Source of the DNA: Prolixibacteraceae bacterium
GTDB lineage: Bacteria; Bacteroidota; Bacteroidia; Bacteroidales; Prolixibacteraceae
Assembly: GCA_009773765.1 (NCBI GenBank)
Contig: WTWZ01000001.1
Location: 62,001-126,000 of the forward strand
Reading direction: 5' to 3'
Length of the DNA stretch: 64,000 nt
Shown here: in pieces, positions 56,560 through 64,000 of the stretch
Position numbering within the stretch: position 1 is the stretch's first letter
Layout of the letters: every line of letters begins with the position of its first letter
Translations under genes and position numbers: made by a program
The notes under the pieces: generated by a model
Told to the model about the DNA's origin: nothing
The model's input: only the letters and a program-made list of their open reading frames with translations
Database searches by the model: none

Positions 56560-59559
56560 TTAACCGGCTTTGGCAACCAGCTTTTTAACGCGGGTTGAAA
56601 GTTCGTAAACAATCGGTGATGCAACAAAAACTGAAGAATATGTTCCTACTCCAATTCCCACGAGCAACGCAAATACAAAACCACGAATATTTGCCCCACC
56701 AAAAATGAATATAATTAGCAATACCAATAATGTTGTAAGCGAGGTGTTCAACGTTCTGCGAAGCGTACTGTTCATGGCATGATCCATATTGTCGTGCAAC
56801 GTGCGTTTTGGGTGGATATGCAGAAATTCGCGGATACGGTCGTAAACAATCACAGTGTCGTTTATTGAATACCCGATAACCGTTAGAATAGCCGCGATAA
56901 ATGCCTGGTCGATTTCGAGTGAAAATGGAAAGACCCCATGAAACAAAGAGAACATTCCAAGCGTGATTATGGTATCATGTGCCAGCGATAAAACACCGCC
57001 CATACCATATTTCCAGTTGTTGAACCGAACCATAATGTACAGGAAAATGGCGAGGAGAGAGATTACAATTGCAATTATCGCATCCTTTTTAATATCATCA
57101 GAAATGGTTGGCCCTACTTTTTGCGAGCTTGTACGGTATTCGGTAACAAATTCGTCATAATCAACATTTGCAAGAAAACCGCCGCTAACCAATCCCCTGT
57201 AAAGGGTTTCTTCCACTTCGTTGTCCACATTTTCCGACAAGTCATCTATTTTATACTTCGTGGTAATGCGGACCTGGTTGTTAGATCCAAAGGTTTTTAC
57301 TTCGGGCGAAACGCCAAATTCAGCAGCCAGCGCTTTTTGAACATCGGCAACTTTAACATCCTGATCAAATTTTACCGTGTATGTGCGCCCTCCCTGAAAA
57401 TCAACGCCCAGTTCAAAACCGCGAACTACAAAAGAAAGAATGGATAATGTCAACAGTGTTCCTGAAATGATATAGGCAATTTTCCGTTTATCGAGAAACT
57501 TGATTTTTGGATTGACCAGCCAGTTGGAAGTGATTTTTGCTGTGAAAGTTATCTTCTTGCTTTTTTTCAATTGCCATTCGAAAATTAAACGGGTGAGGAA
57601 AATAGCTGTAAAAAGCGAAGTTACAATACCTACCATCAAAGTTGTTGCAAAACCCTTAATCGGGCCCGAACCAAATACATAAAGTACAATACCGGTAATA
57701 AGCGTGGTAACCTGTCCGTCGATTATGGCAGAATAGGCATTTTTATAACCATCGGAAATTGCAAGGCTGATTCCTTTCCCCGCCCGTATTTCCTCCTGTA
57801 TCCGCTCGTAAATAATAACGTTGGCGTCAACGGCCATACCCATGGTAAGAACGATACCGGCAATACCGGGCAGTGTGAGGACAGCGCCCAGTGAAGCCAA
57901 AACCCCGATTAGGAAAAACAAGTTCGCCAGTAGTGCAATGTTTGCCGAAAGGCCTGCTTTTTTACTGTAAAAGAACAACATGTAAGCCAGTACCATTACA
58001 AAAGCCACAACAAACGAGAACATCCCGGAACGAATGGATTCCTTTCCCAGTGAAGGACCAACAATCTGTTCCTCAACAATACGGGCCGGCGCAGGCATTT
58101 TGCCCGATTTTAAAACGTTGGCAAGGTCTTTCGCCTCTTCAATGCTTTCCAAACCGGTGATACTTGAGCGACCACCCGAAATTTCATTCTGAACGGTGGG
58201 GAAAGAACGAACATAGTCGTCGAGAACAATGGCAATCGATTTTCCTATATTTTCCTTGGTCATGCGCTGCCATGTTTTGGCGCCTTCGCTGTTCATGCTC
58301 ATTGCCACTTCAGGGTTCGAACCCAACTGGTCGAAATCCTGACGGGCGTCGGTAATAACATCACCATCGAGCGGCGCCCGGCCATCGCGCGATGTTACTT
58401 TTAATGCCACCAGGCGATAATAATTTTCAGCTTCATCGGCGGGTTTGGCTGTCCATCTGAAAATCATGTTCTGCGGGAATAAATTTTTTACCTGCGGGTG
58501 GTGCATATATTTATTAACCTGTGCAGTATCTTTAAAATGGGCCATGCCTACAATTGGCCCGGGATATAATTGGCCTGTCTGGTCGGTGCTGGGATTTAGC
58601 AGTGCAAAAAGAGGGTATTCCTTTTTGAAATCGGCAAGATTATCAACCGATGAAGAATCAGGATTTGTAGCGCCTGCCATTTCATCAAGCAGTGAACTTT
58701 CTGTTGTTGTGGTGTCGGAAGCAGCAGTTTCAGCCGCTACAGCGCTGGTTGAATCAGTTGCAACCGGTTCAGTGCCTGTGCCCTCCATTTCCCTAATTTT
58801 TTGGTTTGCGGCAAGCATATACTGGTACACTTCCTGGTTTTCGAAGGTTTCCCAAAATTCGAGAGTGGCAGTTCCCTGCAAAAGGTTACGAACCCTGGCC
58901 TGATCTTTTACACCAGGCAATTCAATCAAAATACGCCCTTTGGTCTGTAATTGCTGAATGTTTGGCTGGGCAACGCCAAACCTGTCGATACGGGTGCGCA
59001 GGATATTGAAAGAGTTGTCGATAGCTGCATCGGTTTCTTCCCTGATTACATCAAGGACCTCAGAGTTTGTTGAATTAAAGTTGATCCGGTCGCGCAGTTC
59101 CATAGTATTGAAAACTGAAGCCATTTTGGCATTCGGATCAATTTGGCCGTAAGCTTCGCCAAACAATGTAACAAAGTCTTTCTGACTGTTTTTCTGAAGT
59201 TCGGTTGCCCGGGCAAGTGCAGCATTAAATGTCGAATCGTTGTTGTAATCTGCCATCGCTTTAACAAGATCGACTACCGAAATCTCCAATGTAACGTTCA
59301 TGCCGCCTTTAAGGTCGAGGCCGAGGTTCATTTCCAATTCTTTAACCTCTTTGAATGTAAATTTTTTCAGGCCAAAGAAGTTATAAACCACTTCGCCCGA
59401 AATTGAATCAAGGTATTGAAATTCTTTTTCAGGATTACCTTGTGCATATTCTATGGCGCGTTTTTCAATTTGTTTCGCTTTCCAGGTAAAAGCTAACTGG
59501 TAAATACAAACTGCGGCCAAAAGAACAGCAAATGTTAAAATTGCACCTTTGTTTTGCAT
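56560..59559 (-). CDS. secDF: SecDF fusion, protein translocase accessory subunit
   Basis: 999 aa. SecD half: TM1, then DLGLDLKGGMNVTLEISV, a P1 periplasmic domain enlarged by a low-complexity Thr/Ser/Ala stretch (about 250-300), and five TM helices with VLTMGMAVDANVIIYERIQEE. SecF half: RGFELGVDFQGGRTYTVKF, then IVISLLAIFLYIMVRF and SINDTVIVYDRIRE. Uses proton motive force to pull secreted proteins through SecYEG. The fused form is usual in Bacteroidota. Strong terminator follows. Confidence 0.97.
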   Translation of the reverse strand: MQNKGAILTFAVLLAAVCIYQLAFTWKAKQIEKRAIEYAQGNPEKEFQYLDSISGEVVYNFFGLKKFTFKEVKELEMNLGLDLKGGMNVTLEISVVDLVKAMADYNNDSTFNAALARATELQKNSQKDFVTLFGEAYGQIDPNAKMASVFNTMELRDRINFNSTNSEVLDVIREETDAAIDNSFNILRTRIDRFGVAQPNIQQLQTKGRILIELPGVKDQARVRNLLQGTATLEFWETFENQEVYQYMLAANQKIREMEGTGTEPVATDSTSAVAAETAASDTTTTESSLLDEMAGATNPDSSSVDNLADFKKEYPLFALLNPSTDQTGQLYPGPIVGMAHFKDTAQVNKYMHHPQVKNLFPQNMIFRWTAKPADEAENYYRLVALKVTSRDGRAPLDGDVITDARQDFDQLGSNPEVAMSMNSEGAKTWQRMTKENIGKSIAIVLDDYVRSFPTVQNEISGGRSSITGLESIEEAKDLANVLKSGKMPAPARIVEEQIVGPSLGKESIRSGMFSFVVAFVMVLAYMLFFYSKKAGLSANIALLANLFFLIGVLASLGAVLTLPGIAGIVLTMGMAVDANVIIYERIQEEIRAGKGISLAISDGYKNAYSAIIDGQVTTLITGIVLYVFGSGPIKGFATTLMVGIVTSLFTAIFLTRLIFEWQLKKSKKITFTAKITSNWLVNPKIKFLDKRKIAYIISGTLLTLSILSFVVRGFELGVDFQGGRTYTVKFDQDVKVADVQKALAAEFGVSPEVKTFGSNNQVRITTKYKIDDLSENVDNEVEETLYRGLVSGGFLANVDYDEFVTEYRTSSQKVGPTISDDIKKDAIIAIVISLLAIFLYIMVRFNNWKYGMGGVLSLAHDTIITLGMFSLFHGVFPFSLEIDQAFIAAILTVIGYSINDTVIVYDRIREFLHIHPKRTLHDNMDHAMNSTLRRTLNTSLTTLLVLLIIFIFGGANIRGFVFALLVGIGVGTYSSVFVASPIVYELSTRVKKLVAKAG

Positions 59560-59687
59560 TTTAATAGATTTTTAAATGATTATAAATTGATTATTTATTT
59601 TTTGATTTTCTTCCAAATTGCATTTCAAATTGTGAAGATTACGGATTTTGAAAATCAGTTTCCCAATACACGAACGTACCGGAATAT

Positions 59688-60092
59688 TTATGAATTCAAA
59701 GGATCGTCGGGGATTGAATAAAAATAATTCTTAAATGCCAGGTAATGATAGGTATTAATAAGCGGTGTTGTTTGCGTTTGTACTTCGTCTTTTAAAACCA
59801 GGAAATTGCGTAACTGATAATACTTTTGAACGTATTTATCGTGTGATTTCAACTGGGGTTTTCTCACCACTGTTTTACTGGCAGAATCTTTTACACCCGT
59901 ATTTATGGTTTGGTTAATCAGCAAAATTGAACCCTGCTCTTTATCATCCTCAGGCAAACCGGTTTCAATTTCCTTAACATCAACCCGGTTATTATCAAAA
60001 TAAAAATCGAATACCGCAGCAATGCCAACCACAGCCGCAAAAAGCGCCAGTTTCAGTATTACTTTTTTCGATATTTTCATTCTGATATTCAT
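59688..60092 (-). CDS. membrane-anchored hypothetical protein
   Basis: 134 aa. Basic N-terminus then one TM helix (ILKLALFAAVVGIAAVFDFYF, about 13-33). The extracytoplasmic remainder has KSHDKYVQKYYQLRNFLVLKDE and a YHYLAFKNYFYSIP end. No known domain. Possibly co-transcribed with secDF (129 bp downstream, same strand), so it could be an envelope factor; inference only. ATG 60080 is an alternative start. Confidence 0.65.
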   Translation of the reverse strand: MNIRMKISKKVILKLALFAAVVGIAAVFDFYFDNNRVDVKEIETGLPEDDKEQGSILLINQTINTGVKDSASKTVVRKPQLKSHDKYVQKYYQLRNFLVLKDEVQTQTTPLINTYHYLAFKNYFYSIPDDPLNS

Positions 60093-60480
60093 TTTACATT
60101 TTCCTTTTTTTCTCCTCTCCTTTGGAGAGGCGGGAGAGGCTTCTTTTTCTTAAGCGGGGCAAATATACCGAAACATTTCAGGTTTGCAAAAATGAAGTTT
60201 GTTAATTTGAAGCCGGAAACATATTTAAAAATTTAGAAGTAGTTTTATGCTGATAGATACGATAATGTGGAAAAAAGGAAGATAAAGTACATGAACGTAT
60301 TGGCCTGGCAAAACAAAAATACCCCTCTATTGGGTTGGCATACTGGCTGGTAAACACAATAAGGCATTAAGGACAAATTTACCTGATCCATGTTTAATGC
60401 CTTTTCCATTTTTACTTCCCTCTTTTTCTTTTCACCTTCATTCATGCATTATTGCATTATTACATTATCGCATTCCCGTA
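60093..60480. other. intergenic region with repeats and a hairpin
   Basis: 388 bp. Contains dispersed repeat copy D (60111-60150, hairpin CCTCTCC-TTT-GGAGAGG). It also holds a 10-bp stem AAGGCATTAA / TTAATGCCTT (60361-60370 with 60394-60403) and an 8-bp tandem run (ATGCGATA/ATGTAATA/ATGCAATA on the minus strand, about 60440-60480). A 66-codon minus-strand frame at 60245-60445 has no protein-like features and crosses the hairpin. Confidence 0.5.
60111..60150 (-). repeat. dispersed G/C-rich palindromic repeat, copy D
   Basis: Perfect 7-bp hairpin CCTCTCC-TTT-GGAGAGG (60114-60130) with the CGGGAGAGGCTTC arm after it; on the minus strand it reads GCCTCTCCCGCCTCTCC, like the other family members. 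Confidence 0.6.
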
Positions 60481-61236
60481 TTATTTTACCGTAATGTGAA
60501 AACACCTTTCCCTTCTTTCGGTTACTACAAGGCAGCGGCCTTCCTTACGCAGTTCGCCTATTACTTCAGATAATAATTTAATGGCCGGGCCATCGGCAAT
60601 TTCAAAGTCTTTGTCTAATTTCGGTTTGCTGAAAACCCTGGCATACGTAATGTCGAAAGTGGTTCCATATAAATGTGAGGTATTCGACGATGCGTTGACA
60701 TTCGACCGGCTTAGCCGGCGCTGGCTTTCGCCAGTTCGAAGCAGTGAAGTAATTTGATAGTAGCGGTTTTTCAAATTTTGTTCAGCCAGTTTTTGCTGAA
60801 AACGCTTGCCAATATCATCCAGTAATTTTGCGGCTTTAGGAGTAAGGTACGGATGCGAATGTGTCAGCTTATCAACCACATAGTAGTTATTGTTTTCAAT
60901 TTCTACCAATTCTCCCCTGGACAAATGTTTCCCAACATTTTCCTTGAATTCCTTGTCTGATTTAAATCCCTTTATTCCGTTCGCTTTTGCAAGTTTTAAA
61001 TGTAATTCGTTTAGGTCAGAATACTTATCCACGCGAACCATCCCAATCATTTTGGGTTCCGGAAGTTCATCAGTCCCGTCATTTGGTTTTCGGTTTGGGA
61101 TTACAATTATGGCAGCTACAATTATAACTATCGCTACCGAAAAAATCAGGAGCTTCTTTTTAACCCCCTTTTTTAGCCTGTACTTTTTTTTCCGCCTTGC
61201 CGCAGGTTTTATTTGATTCCCTTTTGTTTCCATCAT
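60481..61236 (-). CDS. membrane-anchored LAS-type (M15-like, DUF5715) peptidase
   Basis: 251 aa. A highly basic N-terminus (ARRKKKYRLKKGVKKK) and one TM helix (about 29-47) place the rest in the periplasm. The C-terminal domain has QITSLLRTGESQRRLSRSN, SNTSHLYGTTFDITY (HxxxxxxD zinc ligands) and the closing CFHITVK histidine, the ligand set of LAS peptidoglycan peptidases. Likely trims peptidoglycan peptides; substrate is inferred from the family. Downstream sequence is repeat-rich. Confidence 0.82.
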   Translation of the reverse strand: MMETKGNQIKPAARRKKKYRLKKGVKKKLLIFSVAIVIIVAAIIVIPNRKPNDGTDELPEPKMIGMVRVDKYSDLNELHLKLAKANGIKGFKSDKEFKENVGKHLSRGELVEIENNNYYVVDKLTHSHPYLTPKAAKLLDDIGKRFQQKLAEQNLKNRYYQITSLLRTGESQRRLSRSNVNASSNTSHLYGTTFDITYARVFSKPKLDKDFEIADGPAIKLLSEVIGELRKEGRCLVVTERRERCFHITVK

Positions 61237-61404
61237 TTTACATACAATTCAGGAGAATTTGTTTTGGCAAAATAAGGCGAAAAAAAACCGCTTGCCTATA
61301 CTGGATACAAAAGTTATAAACACACTTTTGTTAGCCGGCAATTCAAATGGAACCGCTGGTTAAATAAAGTCTTGATTTTAAACTAAGTTCTGATTACAAT
61401 AAAC

Positions 61405-62883
61405 CTATTTTATTTCTGAAATTTTTACTGCCCATGCCAAATCACATGGCGGGTTTTTACGAACCGGTTCAGGAATAAATATTTTTACGCCCTTTTCAGT
61501 GTTTGTCCATTTTAAACTTGTTTTTGACCCCAGTAAATTTAGTTTTGCATTTGTGGCCGCAAAAATACCCTCAACCACAAAAGATTCTGGAAGGCCGGCG
61601 TTATTTTGTTGTTCAAGATAAATGGCATAAACTGCCTTAGTTTCTTTTTGTTGTGACAGACAAATATTTCCCGTTTTATAAGGTGCAATTGCCCGCGTTG
61701 AATAAATTGCCTCCCCGTTCACGTTAATCCATTTTCCCATTTCCTCAAGTAGTTTGTATGCATCTTCAGGCCAGGTTCCATCGGGTGCGGGGCCAATATT
61801 ATAAAGCAAATTTCCTCCTTTTGCCACAATGTCAACCAACATGTGGATGGCCTGTTTTGGGGTCATAAATTGTGGGTTTGGAACCCATGCCCAACCGCCG
61901 CCGGCAATAATACATGATTCCCACGGATATGGCAGTTGTTTATCCGGAACACGGTTTTCGGGAGTCAGGTAATTCTGGTTTGCCCCTTGCACAGCGCGGT
62001 CAACCACAATTAGCCCGGGTTGCTTTTCACGGGCTTTTGCTGCAAGTTCATCCATTCGAATGTCCTGATCAACAATCCGGTTTTTGATAAAGCCGGTATT
62101 TGTTTCTCCAAGTTTTGATGCATAAGCGCTTTCATAAATACCTGCCGGCTTTTTCGAAACCCAGCCGCCATCGAGCCACAGAATGTCCACCTTTCCGTAA
62201 TCGGTCATCAATTCCATAATCTGATTGTGGGTAAATTCAACAAATTTCTCCCATTTTTCAGGATACAAGCCGGGATCGTAATTTACATTCCGGTCAAGCG
62301 GCGGAAATTTCGGATCCCAGTAATATTTGCTGTTCCAGTCGGGTTTCGAGAAATAGGCGCCTGCCCACAAACCTTCGGCGCGGAAAGTATTGAAAATTTC
62401 TTTGGTTACGTTGGCCCGGGGGTTTATGCTAAACGGTGTTTCCTTCGATGTAATTTTATAATCGGTGTATTTCGAGTCGAACATACAAAATCCATCGTGA
62501 TGTTTAGTGGTGAAAACTACGTATTTCATGCCCGCATTTTTAGCGGCAGCCGCCCATTTTTCGGGTTCAAAATTTATCGGGTTAAAACTCAGCTTCAGGT
62601 TTTCGTACTCTTTTTTATACGTGAAATAATCGTCGGGATTGGAACCTTTCCGGCGTTCGCACCAGCCGTAATCCTCGGGACAAATCGACCACGATTCAAC
62701 AATTCCCCACTGGCTGTAGGAACCCCAATGCATTAAAAGGCCAAATTTCAAATCCTGCCATTCTTCGAGTTTTTGTAACACTTTTTCATCGGTTGGCCAA
62801 ACGTAGCCAGTAACTTCGTGTTCGTATTGTGCATTGGATATCAATGCAAATAAGATGGGGATTATAAGAATTAGTTTTTTCAT
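61405..62883 (-). CDS. alpha-L-fucosidase, GH29 family
   Basis: 492 aa with a signal peptide (MKKLILIIPILFALISNAQ). TIM-barrel motifs: LKFGLLMHWGSYSQWG, MKYVVFTTKHHDGFCMFDS, and the nucleophile in VDILWLDGGWV (Asp238). The C-terminal beta-sandwich runs from about 380. Removes terminal alpha-L-fucose from glycans. Periplasmic or surface-attached. Together with the GH16 and DUF1080 proteins it points to use of algal or mucin-type polysaccharides. The neighbour cutC is 51 bp upstream on the same strand. Confidence 0.93.
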   Translation of the reverse strand: MKKLILIIPILFALISNAQYEHEVTGYVWPTDEKVLQKLEEWQDLKFGLLMHWGSYSQWGIVESWSICPEDYGWCERRKGSNPDDYFTYKKEYENLKLSFNPINFEPEKWAAAAKNAGMKYVVFTTKHHDGFCMFDSKYTDYKITSKETPFSINPRANVTKEIFNTFRAEGLWAGAYFSKPDWNSKYYWDPKFPPLDRNVNYDPGLYPEKWEKFVEFTHNQIMELMTDYGKVDILWLDGGWVSKKPAGIYESAYASKLGETNTGFIKNRIVDQDIRMDELAAKAREKQPGLIVVDRAVQGANQNYLTPENRVPDKQLPYPWESCIIAGGGWAWVPNPQFMTPKQAIHMLVDIVAKGGNLLYNIGPAPDGTWPEDAYKLLEEMGKWINVNGEAIYSTRAIAPYKTGNICLSQQKETKAVYAIYLEQQNNAGLPESFVVEGIFAATNAKLNLLGSKTSLKWTNTEKGVKIFIPEPVRKNPPCDLAWAVKISEIK

Positions 62884-62934
62884 TGTATTAATTTTTTAGC
62901 TTTTAACTTTGATTATTGAGATGAATGATTATCA

Positions 62935-63627
62935 CTATTTGGTTTTTTCCTTTTTCTTAAAGTCTCGCCCTCGGGGAGATTTAGAGGGGCTTACGGGGGA
63001 GGCCGGGAGGAGGCTTCCTACAATATTTCTTCCATGAAATTCTCCTGCTCCGGTCAGTTTCTGAATTTGTTCAACATTTGTATCCAGAACTTTCCCTGCC
63101 ACCAGAATTACTATTTTATCCCCGGCTTCTTTAATCATTTCACAGATTTTTTCCTTGCCTTCCAATGCAGTTGGCATTCCTCCGGATGTCAGTATCCGTT
63201 TGATTCCGCTGATTTCCTTTAAAACTGAAACACCTTCAACCGGATTATGCATTTCATCGATGGCTTTGTGAAAGGTAACCGGGAGTGGCCGGGCGTATTC
63301 CGTCAGAATTTTTGTATTTTCTTCATCAATTTTACTTGCCGATGTCAGCAAACCAAAAACCACACCGGCAGCTCCTGCCATTTTTGCCATATCAATTTCA
63401 GATTTCATGCGGCTGATTTCTTCGCCGGAATAAACAAAGTTTCCTGCCCGTGGCCGAATCATCACCATCACCGGAACCTTCAAAGTTGAACAGGCTTGTT
63501 CCATCAGTTCAAATGAAGGGGTTAATCCGTCATTTGCCAAATCGGAACAAAGTTCAATCCGTGTTGCACCTCTTTTTTCTGCCAGAACTGCTTCCTCAAA
63601 TGTTTCAACACAAGCTTCCTTAATCAT
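62935..63627 (-). CDS. cutC: CutC family protein
   Basis: 230 aa TIM barrel. IKEACVETFEEAVLAEKRGATRIELCSDL, KVPVMVMIRPRAGNFVYS, GVVFGLLT, VTFHKAIDEMHNP and RILTSGGMPTALEG are all characteristic. First described as copper homeostasis factor; function in bacteria is disputed. The last 30 or so residues (ASPVSPSKSPRGRDFKKKEKTK) are encoded by a dispersed G/C-rich repeat (62961-63017) and the A-rich stretch after it, replacing the family's normal end. Upstream -7 box TAAATTTG (63656-63649). Confidence 0.92.
   Translation of the reverse strand: MIKEACVETFEEAVLAEKRGATRIELCSDLANDGLTPSFELMEQACSTLKVPVMVMIRPRAGNFVYSGEEISRMKSEIDMAKMAGAAGVVFGLLTSASKIDEENTKILTEYARPLPVTFHKAIDEMHNPVEGVSVLKEISGIKRILTSGGMPTALEGKEKICEMIKEAGDKIVILVAGKVLDTNVEQIQKLTGAGEFHGRNIVGSLLPASPVSPSKSPRGRDFKKKEKTK
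62961..63017 (-). repeat. dispersed G/C-rich palindromic repeat, copy E, inside the cutC 3' end
   Basis: On the minus strand it reads GGCCTCCCCCGTAAGCCCC, TCTAAATCTCCCC, GAGGGCGAGA, aligning with copy B (AGCCCCCTCTAACTCCCCC). It lies wholly within the cutC reading frame. Confidence 0.65.
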
Positions 63628-63764
63628 GCTGGTTTTTTATGCTTTGCCCAAATTTAAAACGATTGACGCAAATTTGGATGATGAATTTACGTTAAACGCA
63701 TTTTTTTAAAAAGTTTTCAGGCTTTTTTAAATGCGTTTCTTAAATTCTGAAGTATGAATTGTGT

Positions 63765-63772
63765 TAGTTTTG
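63765..63772 (+). promoter_or_regulatory. -7 box of miaA
   Basis: TAGTTTTG, a TAnnTTTG match, 13 bp before the ATG at 63786. Confidence 0.45.
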
Positions 63773-63785
63773 TGGCTCGAAAGAA

Positions 63786-64000
63786 ATGAACAAAAACAAC
63801 AAAACATATAACCTCATTACAATTCTCGGGCCGACAGCAACCGGAAAGACCGGATTGGCTGCCCATTTGGCTTCAAAAACAAACGGTGAAATCATTTCTG
63901 CCGATTCGCGCCAGGTGTACCGTGGAATGGATTTGGGGACCGGAAAAGATTATTCCGATTATATTGTTGACGGTGTTGAAATTCCATCGCATTTGGTTGA
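63786..64000 (+). CDS. miaA: tRNA dimethylallyltransferase, N-terminal part
   Basis: 71 codons before the window ends. Starts [25 protein letters not shown], the P-loop of MiaA, followed by [20 protein letters not shown], the [13 protein letters not shown] hallmark. It adds a dimethylallyl group to A37 of tRNAs reading UNN codons. The 3' part lies outside the window. Confidence 0.93.
   Translation, partial: MNKNNKTYNLITILGPTATGKTGLAAHLASKTNGEIISADSRQVYRGMDLGTGKDYSDYIVDGVEIPSHLV

Noticed and set aside
60245-60445. 66-codon minus-strand frame downstream of the LAS-peptidase gene
   Set aside because: Crosses the 10-bp inverted repeat at 60361-60403, has a repetitive basic start and no signal or domain; most likely non-coding.

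Overview
The window is chromosomal DNA from a member of the Bacteroidota, probably class Bacteroidia (a Prolixibacteraceae/Marinilabiliales-like marine or sediment lineage would fit, but I cannot prove it). Evidence: many genes are preceded by the Bacteroidota -7 box TAnnTTTG, sometimes with a TTG/TTTG -33 box, and not by Shine-Dalgarno sequences. There is a type IX secretion (T9SS)-like C-terminal sorting domain, a TonB-dependent receptor with the long Bacteroidota leader, a fused SecDF, a PUR-alpha-like DUF3276 protein, a DUF5606 protein and OmpA-family envelope proteins with PD40 or thrombospondin-3 repeats. Almost everything is housekeeping. I see no prophage, insertion sequence or CRISPR array.

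Layout. 1-6.2 kb: end of a DMT-family exporter, glucose-6-phosphate isomerase, a gpsA-serA operon and the rRNA methyltransferase rlmD. 6.3-9.5 kb: two tandem paralogous PD40-OmpA envelope proteins and a strong bidirectional terminator. 9.5-14.3 kb: a YfcC-type carrier divergent from hutI and ftcD (lower half of histidine degradation). 14.4-17.5 kb: the redox repressor rex, a small unknown gene, then a biotin-carrier subunit and a carboxyltransferase subunit of a biotin-dependent (de)carboxylase. 17.5-27.2 kb: mutS2, an outer-membrane protein plus secreted GH16 glycosidase, a sodium:amino-acid symporter, a small acidic protein and tex. 27.2-28.3 kb: a ParE/RelE toxin-antitoxin pair flanked by imperfect direct repeats of about 100 bp, with a branched palindrome beside it. 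28.3-34.3 kb: ffh, folD, DUF3276, argS and an OmpA/TSP3 porin. 34.4-42.2 kb: an exonuclease remnant, DUF5606, a frameshifted TonB receptor, an ECF sigma factor, a DJ-1 protein and purL. 42.4-48.9 kb: a lipoprotein, tRNA-Leu(GAG) and the complete SUF Fe-S assembly operon (sufB-C-D-S-E-DUF59). 48.9-56.4 kb: frameshifted thiL, a carboxypeptidase-like-domain protein, a DUF1080 protein, a ferredoxin-reductase-like protein, trmN6, DUF2400, a LolD-like ATPase, tatA and a BASS transporter. 56.5-64 kb: secDF, a membrane-anchored protein, an LAS-type peptidase, alpha-L-fucosidase, cutC and the start of miaA.

The most unusual structure lies between genes. At least eight copies of a G/C-rich palindromic repeat are scattered through the window, mostly at 3' ends of genes. 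Two copies face each other between sufB and sufC, and two have become the C-terminal codons of proteins. The toxin-antitoxin module appears to have arrived together with a duplicated promoter-proximal repeat. Two genes (the TonB receptor and thiL) are each broken by a one-base loss in a short A run, which may be real or an assembly error. No wholly new system with several unknown genes is present; the repeats are the best lead.
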